From assembly GCA_011171075.1 (NCBI GenBank), contig DUFD01000019.1:1-64000 (forward strand): a stretch of DNA of 64,000 nt. The letters run 5' to 3'. This stretch comes from Dehalococcoidia bacterium (GTDB lineage Bacteria; Chloroflexota; Dehalococcoidia; Dehalococcoidales; Fen-1064). The position numbers were made by a program, and so were the translations under genes. The notes below the pieces were generated by a model. That model did no database searches. It saw only the letters and a list, made by a program, of their open reading frames with translations, and was not told where the DNA came from. Position 1 is the stretch's first letter. Every line of letters begins with the position of its first letter. This document shows, one piece after another, positions 55,262 to 64,000 of the stretch.

Positions 55262-56496
55262 TACCAGAACCCTCTCTTCTTCCAGGTATAGGGTAGCGCT
55301 ATCAATTCCGCAATAAAGGGCAGTGGGTCACTCATCGAAAGTACGGCAAACTCTTTCTTACCCTTCAGCGAACTGAGGTAGTCCGTGATCTTCATTCGAC
55401 CGTTTAGTACCTCTATGAGAACGGTGGGTATGTCTGTCGTCAGGCGGATCCACTTGACTCCCTTTTCGAAGTTGTCTTGTGAAACCTTCTCTCCCAGTGC
55501 ATCGAGGTAAGAGAGGTATGGTAAGTCAACACCCGCCTTGATTGCGAGAGTGTGCCAACCCCAGAGCCTAGCGTTGATTTCAAGCAACTTGTGCCTGCCG
55601 TCCCTCGGGTCTCGCATGAATTCAACCTCTGACAGGCCATAATAACCCATTGCTCCCAGGATTTTTAGCGCGCTGTCTTCCAATTCGGGTATGTCTACGG
55701 TTTCGGCATAGGTGCTGGCATGGCCGAAATCCATGGGATGTTGCCTGGGTCGCTTGGCTACTACCTTGGCTAACAGTTTCCCGTCTCTGGATACCGAACC
55801 AACCGAGAACAGGCTGCTGGATCCTCCCGGTATCAGCTCCTGTATTACGAACTGCATGCCTTCGACTACCCTGGTTGCTTTTTCGTATTCCTTTACCAGT
55901 TCCTCCCTGTTATTTGCCCTAACTGCTTTCTTCTTCGTTCTGCTGTAGAAAGGCTCTTTTATTGGGGGTTTGATAATGGCCGGGAAGTTAATCTCCAGCT
56001 GTTCTATTTCTTTGACGGTTCTCGGATAAAACGTCTTCGGGATTTCGATACCACACTTTATAGCCAGTTCATAGGTGAGACTCTTGTCGTAGGTATATTT
56101 GGTTATGTCCCATGATGGCGTGGTAACCCGATAGTATTTTTCAAGCTGCTCTTTATGTTGGGCCAGGAAACGCACCGTCTCATCATCGTTGGGATATATC
56201 AGCCACCCCTCAAGGCGTTCTTTTTTAGCCAGTTCTATCAGGAATTCGAAGAACACATTTTCTTGTTCTATATCAGGGCACTTTGCGAACCGCTTTGTGT
56301 ATCTTGAAAACCTACCAATACACAGTCCTCGATTAAGCAGATATATTGGAACACCATGCCTAGCCAGATTTCTCACGGCACCAAGACCCTGAAAACGACC
56401 ACCAATGATAACTGCTCCTACCTGCTCAGTTCGGTCTGCAATAGCAGTTCTTTTATTCTGTTGAGTAATGCTGGCCGTATCAGTCTTTTTTTTCAC
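55261..56496 (-). CDS. ATP-grasp domain protein (carboxylate-amine ligase-like)
   Basis: PAIIKPP, VIQELIPGG, EVEFMRDPRDGRHKLLEINARLWGW. Confidence 0.85.
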   Translation of the reverse strand: MKKKTDTASITQQNKRTAIADRTEQVGAVIIGGRFQGLGAVRNLARHGVPIYLLNRGLCIGRFSRYTKRFAKCPDIEQENVFFEFLIELAKKERLEGWLIYPNDDETVRFLAQHKEQLEKYYRVTTPSWDITKYTYDKSLTYELAIKCGIEIPKTFYPRTVKEIEQLEINFPAIIKPPIKEPFYSRTKKKAVRANNREELVKEYEKATRVVEGMQFVIQELIPGGSSSLFSVGSVSRDGKLLAKVVAKRPRQHPMDFGHASTYAETVDIPELEDSALKILGAMGYYGLSEVEFMRDPRDGRHKLLEINARLWGWHTLAIKAGVDLPYLSYLDALGEKVSQDNFEKGVKWIRLTTDIPTVLIEVLNGRMKITDYLSSLKGKKEFAVLSMSDPLPFIAELIALPYTWKKRGFW

Positions 56497-56567
56497 CTAA
56501 TCCGCTTTCGTGTTCGTCTCATCTATCTGGTCGTATCAGTATAGTACTCCCGGACTTGTTTTCCCCG

Positions 56568-57626
56568 CTACGCGAGATGTTTGTATAATAGTGAACCGGC
56601 TGCCCTGAATATAAACTCAGGCATCGAGTATGAGAACAGCTGCATTGCCCGGTATTTTCTGCTGTTCTCCGGGACTGTAGAAAAACCTCCTACCTCGGGG
56701 TAATAGTAATATGGCAAGTCTATCTCATTTGCCCCCCATCTGGCTTTGAAAGTTCGAAGCCCCTCCTCTTCCGGTGAGCAGCGACCGAAATCAAAGTGGT
56801 TGTAGTCGCTGGCACATGCATACCGAATTGCTTCCCAGATAACCAGATTATTTGGACGTTTTTGCAGGTATTTCTCGTCAGAAGCATTGGACTTATAGTG
56901 AATGTTGTCCTTGTAGGTGATGAAGAGGGCTCCGGCGATGACCTTTGTCTCCCATTCAGCCATCGCCAGGAAACCTGAGCCCTGGGAGATTATGTGGTGG
57001 AAGATAGCCTCGAAGAAAGCGCGGGGTTGCGGCAATACGCCAAGCTTTTTGCGAGTGGCCACATTCAAGTCATAGAAGCGCTCCATGTCCTCTTTACTCT
57101 GGGATATTCGTGCTGTTACACCTCTTTTCTCAGCCTGGCGGATACCCCTTCTGATGCTATCGTGAAATCTCTTGAGTAGTGTATCCGTATCTGGAGATAA
57201 GTCCAGAATATATGAGGTATGAAAATGATGGGCTACCAGACTCAGCTGTGCCGGCGGTATCCCGTTTGGCCACCCTCTGACCTCAATATATGAAGCCGTC
57301 CGCGCATCAATTTCCTTTTTGGCTGAGTCCAAAAGTAGCGTAATAAGGGTCTCATCCTCTCCCAGAGGATGACAGAAGTCGCAGAATGGTAGGCAAACCA
57401 GTCTCTTACCGGTCAACATGCTCCGGATGAGATATAATGGTATCGCAGCCATGATTTGGCCTGCTTCATTTTCGAGGACATAATAACGCGGCTTGTAGTC
57501 ATAGGCTTCTTTAATCACCTTTGCCCAGGCAGAGGTGTGATATATCGTGCCATGCTCTTGCCCGGTAACGAACTCGTCCCACCGACTGTCATTTGTAGGG
57601 TCGATAATATTAATCTTCTCTGTCAT
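56568..57626 (-). CDS. FemAB/GNAT-fold peptidyl or aminoacyl transferase-like
   Basis: YHTSAWAKVIKEAYDYKPRYYVLEN...YIEVRGWP...FDFGRCSPEEEGLRTFKARWGA. Confidence 0.82.
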   Translation of the reverse strand: MTEKINIIDPTNDSRWDEFVTGQEHGTIYHTSAWAKVIKEAYDYKPRYYVLENEAGQIMAAIPLYLIRSMLTGKRLVCLPFCDFCHPLGEDETLITLLLDSAKKEIDARTASYIEVRGWPNGIPPAQLSLVAHHFHTSYILDLSPDTDTLLKRFHDSIRRGIRQAEKRGVTARISQSKEDMERFYDLNVATRKKLGVLPQPRAFFEAIFHHIISQGSGFLAMAEWETKVIAGALFITYKDNIHYKSNASDEKYLQKRPNNLVIWEAIRYACASDYNHFDFGRCSPEEEGLRTFKARWGANEIDLPYYYYPEVGGFSTVPENSRKYRAMQLFSYSMPEFIFRAAGSLLYKHLA

Positions 57627-57781
57627 TATCCCTGACGAACGATAGTAGTGTGTTCAGCGGTTACTCTCATGTTAGGCTTACTTTTCATGTCGCTGAATTT
57701 ATATAACATATAAATAAGAAACCTTACTTACACTAGTGCCTTCTGACCACAATGCTGGAGTATATCTTGAAGGTTGGATCC

Positions 57782-59110
57782 TCAGCTCTGCCTCCTCCCA
57801 TTCTGCAGCCAGTTTTCAAAAACCCTCAGCACGAAATCGATTAGTGTTATCGAATCGATATCACCGGTTACAGACAGGGCACTCCTGGCCTTTTCCGGCC
57901 ACCGCCAGTATCTGAGCAGAGGGGCATCTGTCTGCTCGATTCTCTCGGAAAGCGGCTTTTCGTCAGCTTCTTCAAACCGTGCCAGGTCGCTGAGATAGAT
58001 TGGATAGTTGTCGGGCTGCTCGCTTCGCTCGACGATGAACCCCTCACTCTTTAGAAAACTCACTGCGTCTGGTGAAGTATCCAAACTCACCCCGATTACA
58101 GGGCACCTCGGGCTTTCCAGTATGAAATCCCTGGCACTGATACTCTGATAACCATTAGCCCATTCAGCAACCGGTGTATTCACTTTGCAGTTTTTGAGTA
58201 AAATTGTTGCATTTTCGGAGCAGTTTGCCTTCACGCTGTATCTGTCATTGGTCTCGTGACTAATCTCAAAGGTAAAGGTATCTCTCTGTCTCCACCATTC
58301 AGCGATTTCTCTCAGAGTTGCAGTCCATACAGCAGGGCTGAGTTGCTTTGCCCGTCGTAAGGTGTCTGTTAAGGCATTCTCACAGATTGGGATACGCTCG
58401 GGGTGGAGAGAAATATTGAATAGCTCCCCTCTATCGTATGTCTTCTTGAGGATAGACCTCCAGATCTCACTTATAACTTCTCCATTCGAGATACCCAGTC
58501 TGTCTACCATTCCCTCATCATCCGGGAAGGAAACTGGGATTTCGACAAGGCCGTCCACGAACTTCGGCAGTGAAAGGTACTTCTGGGACTCTTTTGGTGT
58601 ATTGAAATCGAGTAGGCTGTTATAAGCACTCCATCCCTGACTTGTTAATTCGATTTTGTCCAGTACGTCCCAGTTTATCGCACAACTGCTATCGTAGGCG
58701 AAAGACAGGTTACCGAGTGCCTCGACTGTCTCATTATTGATACGCAGAAAAGGGGCGCGAAAGCCGGTAAAGGGAACATGACAGCTCTCGAAAGAGTGGA
58801 TTGCTTTCTTGAAATGCCTGACCTGCTCTTGCAGTGGGAGTACACCGTAGTCGATATGGATATAGCCATGAACAGCAAACTCAACGCCCTGACTGCTCAG
58901 CTCTCTTATTATTCCGGGGTGCCTTTCTAAAATCTTGGCTGTTATCGGCAGGGTAGGTACGCAGCCAAGTTCACTGGTTACAGCGTTATATCTGTTTAGA
59001 GTTCGCTCAAATCGATTTGCAGTCATGCCAAACCGACAAAGCACTGTTCCAATCCTTCGGAGCAGATTTCTCGTTCCTCTGGACTTCGACAGCATATACG
59101 TGGGATTCAT
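57782..59110 (-). CDS. Polysaccharide deacetylase (NodB-like) family protein
   Basis: FAVHGYIHIDYGVLPLQEQVRHFKKAIHSFE; GFRAPFLRINNETVEAL. ORF opens at 59122; ATG 59110 (MNPTYM) preferred from the promoter position. Confidence 0.8.
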   Translation of the reverse strand: MNPTYMLSKSRGTRNLLRRIGTVLCRFGMTANRFERTLNRYNAVTSELGCVPTLPITAKILERHPGIIRELSSQGVEFAVHGYIHIDYGVLPLQEQVRHFKKAIHSFESCHVPFTGFRAPFLRINNETVEALGNLSFAYDSSCAINWDVLDKIELTSQGWSAYNSLLDFNTPKESQKYLSLPKFVDGLVEIPVSFPDDEGMVDRLGISNGEVISEIWRSILKKTYDRGELFNISLHPERIPICENALTDTLRRAKQLSPAVWTATLREIAEWWRQRDTFTFEISHETNDRYSVKANCSENATILLKNCKVNTPVAEWANGYQSISARDFILESPRCPVIGVSLDTSPDAVSFLKSEGFIVERSEQPDNYPIYLSDLARFEEADEKPLSERIEQTDAPLLRYWRWPEKARSALSVTGDIDSITLIDFVLRVFENWLQNGRRQS

Positions 59111-59117
59111 GGTTAGC

Positions 59118-59176
59118 ATCATAACACCGTGAGGTTGGAATATGGTTAGAATAATGTTATCTGGTGGTTAGAATCA
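59118..59176 (-). promoter_or_regulatory. Candidate PhoB/OmpR-type promoter, array 3: four 11-bp direct repeats + -10
   Basis: + strand GGTTGGAATAT (59133) GGTTAGAATAA (59144) TGTTATCTGGT (59155) GGTTAGAATCA (59166); on - strand 9 nt downstream TATGAT (59123-59118). Confidence 0.7.
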
Positions 59177-59441
59177 GCATGCAGTGCCAATCTTATCGAC
59201 GAATGATACGGAATTTTGGATTCTATTGGCTTGCTCTAACATGAGGTCTGGGAGTCAGCATGAAACGTCCTTCAGCAAAGCTAACATGGCCGTTACGTGC
59301 TTCGGTAAGAAAATCACTGGGGCGTGCAGGTGAACAACTGGGGAAGAGTGGACTTCACTAGGAAGCCAGCATGTGTTATATTACAATTGTTGTTATATCT
59401 CATACAAAGACATTAACATAATGGTATAAAATGCCCTTGTT

Positions 59442-60491
59442 ATGGTAAATATCGCAGAACTGGTAAGGAACGTATATTTTTGGGTGGTTGCTATTCTTCT
59501 TTTAATTGTTGTTGCCGCCCACTATACAACTGTTAATTCGGGGACGACGCATATAGTTGTCATTGTACTTGGGATTATCCCAACAGGCTTCTGCGCAGTC
59601 CATTTTGGCTATCGTCCAGGATTCGTAGTGGGGCTCTTGTTAGGCCTGCTACTACTCGCTGATATGGCTATGTTCTCGGTTCACACCGTAAATATCGAGA
59701 TGTCAGTAGAATTGGTAACAGTAGCAGGTTTGGTTGGGTTGGGGGTAGTGGCGGGTAACTGGGCTGACCGATCGAGGGAAAACGGGCCTCATCTGGAGCC
59801 AGGGCAGTATTTTTGGGACTTCGCTGCCAAGACCGCTGTGGGGCAATACATAACCGAAAGAGAAGATGAATTCCTGCGTCGTTGTCTTGTTGACTTTCCT
59901 AATAAACCCAAGGTTATCGTGGACGCTGGGGCTGGTTCAGGAAGATTCGAGACTCTACTTGCGAGTTTCGCCTCCTGGGTAATCACCACCGAAATAGACC
60001 AGTCACTAGTTCACAGGCTATCGCAAGCCGGGAACAACGTCCTGCCCTTGCTGGTTAGTGATACTGCCAAGTGCTTGCCACTGGCTGATGATTCCGTCGA
60101 TTGTGTGGTATGTATGGAGGTACCGGCTCTAGCAGAACAAAACTGGTTCTACGCTGAATGTTTACGCGTTCTAAGACCTGGGGGGGCAATCATCGTCTCT
60201 GTGACTAACCGGCTTTCGTGGAAGGGTGCTCTCGCTGTGCTCCGACCGAAACGCTATGTGCGTAAACACGCGAGGTACTATCAACGTACAATCCGAGATG
60301 TCAGGCTAACTTTGAAGAGAGACGGGTTTGCTATCCGCAGGGTAGCAGGTCTGAATTGGATACCATTTCCCCATGCCTCTGATAGTCCCTTAGTCCGCCC
60401 CGTAGTAGTCTTAGAAAAGACTATAGGGCTGCATAGGTTAAACTGCTTGAGTCCGTGGGTACTAGTTGAGGCAAGGAAACCATTGCTCTAG
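59442..60491 (+). CDS. Methyltransferase-domain protein with N-terminal TM helices
   Basis: Hydrophobic N-terminus; IVDAGAGSGRFETLLA; CVVCMEVPALAEQNWFYAECLRVLRPGGAIIVSV. Confidence 0.82.
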   Translation: MVNIAELVRNVYFWVVAILLLIVVAAHYTTVNSGTTHIVVIVLGIIPTGFCAVHFGYRPGFVVGLLLGLLLLADMAMFSVHTVNIEMSVELVTVAGLVGLGVVAGNWADRSRENGPHLEPGQYFWDFAAKTAVGQYITEREDEFLRRCLVDFPNKPKVIVDAGAGSGRFETLLASFASWVITTEIDQSLVHRLSQAGNNVLPLLVSDTAKCLPLADDSVDCVVCMEVPALAEQNWFYAECLRVLRPGGAIIVSVTNRLSWKGALAVLRPKRYVRKHARYYQRTIRDVRLTLKRDGFAIRRVAGLNWIPFPHASDSPLVRPVVVLEKTIGLHRLNCLSPWVLVEARKPLL

Positions 60492-60540
60492 ATCTGTCAC
60501 CTTTACGTTCTTATGGCCACTGGCCCTTTAGCCTAAAAAG

Positions 60541-60615
60541 TGGAGCCAGCGGACAGATTCGAACTGTCGACCGGCGGTTTACGAAACCGCTGCTCTACCA
60601 CTGAGCTACGCTGGC
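60541..60615 (-). tRNA. tRNA-Thr (anticodon CGT), CCA encoded
   Basis: Reverse strand folds as GCCAGCG...GCGGT TTCGTAA ACCGC...GGTTCGAATC-like T arm...CGCTGGC T CCA. Confidence 0.95.
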
Positions 60616-60931
60616 TTGAATACGATTTTAATCTGTTTTCCCCTGAAAGTCCATTACTAGCGCCATTTTAATTCGCTTGTTTTTTATCTCCTTTCGGCAC
60701 CTTCTTCCTGCAGAGCATGGAGGGATTGAAGTTAAACCGAACCAGGTTCGCACTGAGGAATAGGAGTTTATCCAGGAATACACTCATACATTTTTATCAG
60801 GAACAGAATTAAAAAAGAGTAAACAGATACAGACATAAAAGCGCACTTGCTTTGTTATTGAGAATGGGGTAAATTCAGACAACTATTCTAAAGAGAGTGT
60901 TTGGCAGTTAGTCCTAGCAGGAGGATATACC

Positions 60932-61888
60932 ATGAGACAGAGCATTACTATTATTATCTTCAGTATTGTCGGTGTGGCGGTATTAGTATACTTACTTTCT
61001 TATTTTCTGATATATGAACCCGGAAAAGAGAGCCTGCAAGACCAGGTAACGGCACTTGGACTAGATGTTGATAACCTTGAGAGCACTATTTTAGACCAGG
61101 AAAATCAAATCTCAGCCCTGGAATCAGAGAGCGCACTCTACGCTCAGCAAATAACCGACTTGGAATCAGAAGTCATCACTCTGCAAACAGATTTGAATGC
61201 AGCTGGGCAACAAGTATTATATTACCAGAACCAACTTGCCTTAATACAATCACAATTATCAGACTCGCAAGAACTCTTGAATAGTGTATTGGCAATAAGC
61301 GTAATCCAGAATTATACGTGGTTTTATCAATATAAATCATGGAACTGTGACCTGCCCGTATTACTTTCAACCTATGTTGACTACTCGGAAAGACCAAGGC
61401 CAACTTCAATCTCATCGTATGTCGATATGGCAATAGATCCTGATGATGATGTTTTTATTGCCTCTGTAATACAAGAGATTGACGGGATAGCCTTGGAGTA
61501 TCATCTTAACGAAGAACAGAGACTGAACTTGGTGATTGCTCTTGTTCAGAGTATGCCGTACACCGATGATGGTGCAACAACGACTTCTGATGAATACCCT
61601 CGTTATCCGATAGAGACTGTATTCGAAAGGGGAGGGGACTGCGAGGATACATCGATACTAGTTGCGGCCCTTCTTGACGCAATGGGCTATGATGTTGCCC
61701 TGCTTCATCTGCCCGATGCCCAGCACATGGCGGTTGGCGTTGCGCTACCCGGAGCTTCTGGTCAGTACTACGAGTACGGAGGGAAGCAGTATTTCTATTT
61801 GGAGACAACGAATGAGGGTTGGCCAATTGGGCAAATCCCGCTGGAGCTAATCAGCACATATACATATATATACCCGCTGAGAGATTAG
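60932..61888 (+). CDS. TM-anchored coiled-coil protein with transglutaminase-like C-terminal domain
   Basis: N-terminal TM, long coiled coil, then ERGGDCEDTSILVAALLDAMGYDVALLHLPDAQHMAVGV. Confidence 0.75.
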   Translation: MRQSITIIIFSIVGVAVLVYLLSYFLIYEPGKESLQDQVTALGLDVDNLESTILDQENQISALESESALYAQQITDLESEVITLQTDLNAAGQQVLYYQNQLALIQSQLSDSQELLNSVLAISVIQNYTWFYQYKSWNCDLPVLLSTYVDYSERPRPTSISSYVDMAIDPDDDVFIASVIQEIDGIALEYHLNEEQRLNLVIALVQSMPYTDDGATTTSDEYPRYPIETVFERGGDCEDTSILVAALLDAMGYDVALLHLPDAQHMAVGVALPGASGQYYEYGGKQYFYLETTNEGWPIGQIPLELISTYTYIYPLRD

Positions 61889-62494
61889 CGGAAAAGAGTG
61901 CGATATAGCAGAAGATATTCTTAACAAGAAACAAAGAAATATTCGACAATCTAACTAAACTGAATTTCACTGCATTTACGTTCATTGTGTAGTGAAAACT
62001 AATCCTCGGTAGGCCGCCAGTAAGTAAAGTGCAAAGCATTTTTTGACTGGCAGGGTGCTTGCCATTGGCAGCCTGACACATCTGTTATACAAGTACAGCA
62101 CCTGACAAGGAATTGGGTCTTCGGTATCAGTCTTCCGTTATTGTCGTCCTGTACTCCATCAGGCGGTTGAATTTCGTTTTACTAAGGTATTTTATAAGTA
62201 TGGCTGTAGAGTACCGCTTACTTATTGACAAGTGACTTTGGTGAGAGTATATTCTATTTGACTATGTGAGTGTGAGCTCATACTTAGCAGGTACGGGTGT
62301 TTTGGTGATTCATACTACTCACCATTATTATCAGGCTAAGCTGTTCGGTCGCCTGACCGGAATTCAAAACAGTCTTAAGTAAAAAGGAGGTGTCTGCCTG
62401 TAAAGAGAATAGATTCCAAGAGCGGGTGATGTAGCGTGGCAGGTCTTGACTGGGTATAGTATTACTCAGACCAGGATTATCCATTAAGGAGGTC

Positions 62495-63814
62495 ATGATG
62501 TTAAGAAAAGTGATTCCTGTATTGGTCGTATGTTCCCTGCTGGTCCTGCTAATTGTTCCCGGTTGTGGCGGGGAAGAAGGCAATGTCATCAAGATTGGTG
62601 TTATCGGTCCGATGCAGTATGTCCAGGGAGAACACCACTGGTATGGTGCTACTATGGCAGCAGAGGAGATAAATGACGCCGGTGGCATTGATGTGGACGG
62701 CGAGATGTACACGATCGAACTTATCAAGGCAGACTCGAATGAAATGACAAGTCCGACCGATGCCGCGGCTGCTATGGAGAAGTTGATAACGGTGGATGGG
62801 GCCCAGTTTGTTGTTGGTGGCTTCAGGACGGAGTCAGTGTTCCCTATGATTGAAGTTGCCATGGACGAAGAGACAATATTCCTAGGTTGTGGAGCCGCCA
62901 CTGAATCTCTCTGTCAGCTTGCGGTTGATGATTATGACCGCTACAAATACTGGTTCCGGGTGACCCCATTCAACAGTACCAAGCTAGTAAGCAACTCGCT
63001 GATGACCCTGGGTATGGCCGGAGCCATCATGCAGCAGGGACTGGGTCTTGAGGGACCGATGACAGTAGCCATATTGGCTGAGCAGGCGGAATGGGCTGAC
63101 GGAATGGTAGCTGCTTATCAGGCATATGTCCCGGCAATGCTCGGGATGGAGGTAGTTGGTACCTGGAGGCCTTCGGCAACAGCTACCGACCTGAACGCTG
63201 AGCTGACGGCTATTGAAGATTCTGGAGCTCACCTGATTTTAACCATCCTTTCAGGCCCGGTAGGTATTCCCTATGCCAGGCAGCTCGGTGAACTCGAGAT
63301 ACCATGTGCCTCCGTAGGCATCAACGTCGAAGCTCAGAAAGATGGCTTCTGGGATGCGACCGAAGGTCATGGTAATTATGAGACCACTCTAAATACCTAT
63401 GCTGAGGGCGTCGCCCTGACCAGTAAAACAGTGGCTTTTATCGAAGAGTTCCAGGACAGGTACGATCAGACCCCCACCTATAATGCTGGTACCTATGATG
63501 CTATCTACTTGCTTAAAGAGGTTATCGAGAGCACTGGTACAATGGACACCGATACACTCATTACCGCACTCGAGGAGATAGACTACGTGGGTGCCGGTGC
63601 CAGGATAGTCTTCATGGGGACTGACACCACGACCCCACATGATGTAACTTATGGTCCTGGCTATTCGACCGGTCTGGCTACCCAGTGGCAGGACGGAGAA
63701 ATGAAGGCAGTCTGGCCGAATCTGGGTGTCGGTGAATGGGAAGGCGTTACCTATGAGGGTGTTGTCATGTGGCAGATACCTGACCGGGTAATCGCATATT
63801 ATACTCAAGACTAA
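62495..63814 (+). CDS. Branched-chain amino acid-type ABC transporter substrate-binding lipoprotein
   Basis: Lipobox VPGCGG; IKIGVIGPMQYVQGEHHWYGATMAAEEINDAGGI; periplasmic-binding fold type 1. Confidence 0.92.
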   Translation: MMLRKVIPVLVVCSLLVLLIVPGCGGEEGNVIKIGVIGPMQYVQGEHHWYGATMAAEEINDAGGIDVDGEMYTIELIKADSNEMTSPTDAAAAMEKLITVDGAQFVVGGFRTESVFPMIEVAMDEETIFLGCGAATESLCQLAVDDYDRYKYWFRVTPFNSTKLVSNSLMTLGMAGAIMQQGLGLEGPMTVAILAEQAEWADGMVAAYQAYVPAMLGMEVVGTWRPSATATDLNAELTAIEDSGAHLILTILSGPVGIPYARQLGELEIPCASVGINVEAQKDGFWDATEGHGNYETTLNTYAEGVALTSKTVAFIEEFQDRYDQTPTYNAGTYDAIYLLKEVIESTGTMDTDTLITALEEIDYVGAGARIVFMGTDTTTPHDVTYGPGYSTGLATQWQDGEMKAVWPNLGVGEWEGVTYEGVVMWQIPDRVIAYYTQD

Positions 63815-63854
63815 TAGGTTCTCTACTATAGGCAGACTTTATTGAACTGTTCTT

Positions 63855-63895
63855 GCCGGGGGCCCAAGGAGGCAGTTGTTGCCCGGGTCCCCGGC
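63855..63895 (+). terminator. Intercistronic hairpin between substrate-binding protein and permease genes
   Basis: GCCGGGGGCCC (63855-63865) pairs with GGGTCCCCGGC (63885-63895), 11 bp with one G-U; no U-tract. Confidence 0.55.
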
Positions 63896-63939
63896 GGGAA
63901 GCAAGGTAATTATTACTAAGAAGGTAGCCGCTATAAGTT

Positions 63940-64000
63940 ATGGTTGAAGGTATTATCATTCAGGGGCTGATAAAAGGCGGGACGTATGCGCTGCTCGCCG
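63940..64000 (+). CDS. Branched-chain amino acid ABC transporter permease (LivH-like), truncated by window end
   Basis: MVEGIIIQGLIKGGTYALLA start in frame. Confidence 0.8.
   Translation, partial: MVEGIIIQGLIKGGTYALLA

Noticed and set aside
57648-57680. Possible fourth regulatory array upstream of the FemAB gene: GGTTACTCTCA-TGTTAGGCTTA
   Set aside because: Only two units resemble the consensus, and I saw no phased -10; below the standard set by the other three.

Overview
This 64 kb window is probably from a Dehalococcoidia-like Chloroflexota genome (inferred from gene style only). Most of it is a large surface-polysaccharide locus on the minus strand (about 21.8-59.1 kb): Wzx, Wzy and Wzz-like proteins, an initiating sugar transferase, about ten glycosyltransferases, a nucleotide-sugar dehydrogenase/oxidoreductase/aminotransferase/acyltransferase set, two B12-type radical SAM proteins, an N-acetyl-sugar amidotransferase, a formyltransferase, a phosphatidylserine decarboxylase-like protein, ATP-grasp, FemAB and a NodB-like deacetylase. 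Flanking genes include a partial NorD/CbbO-like gene with a CbbQ/NorQ ATPase, Sir2, an MBL hydrolase, a GH4 glycosidase, an ABC exporter, galE, an asparagine-synthase-like gene, UppP, tRNA-Thr(CGT), a transglutaminase-like protein and the start of a branched-chain amino acid ABC operon. The two strongest observations are: (i) three promoters inside the locus that each carry four 11-bp direct repeats (consensus nGTTAGAAnnn on the + strand), each followed after exactly 9 nt by a TAtgAT-like -10. They lie upstream of the sugar transferase, a degenerate multidomain signalling protein and the deacetylase, and a PhoB/OmpR-family regulator and kinase pair is encoded next to one of them. (ii) A three-gene cohesin/dockerin set at 15.0-21.4 kb whose modules suggest a minimal linear relay: membrane-anchored cohesin, cohesin+dockerin adaptor, dockerin-bearing beta-helix/malectin protein. 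Other observations include a duplicated galE 3' tail flanking the asparagine-synthase-like gene, which lacks the catalytic Cys2, and a methyltransferase with an in-frame stop and a frameshift. No homology search or computation was run; family calls come from motif recognition.
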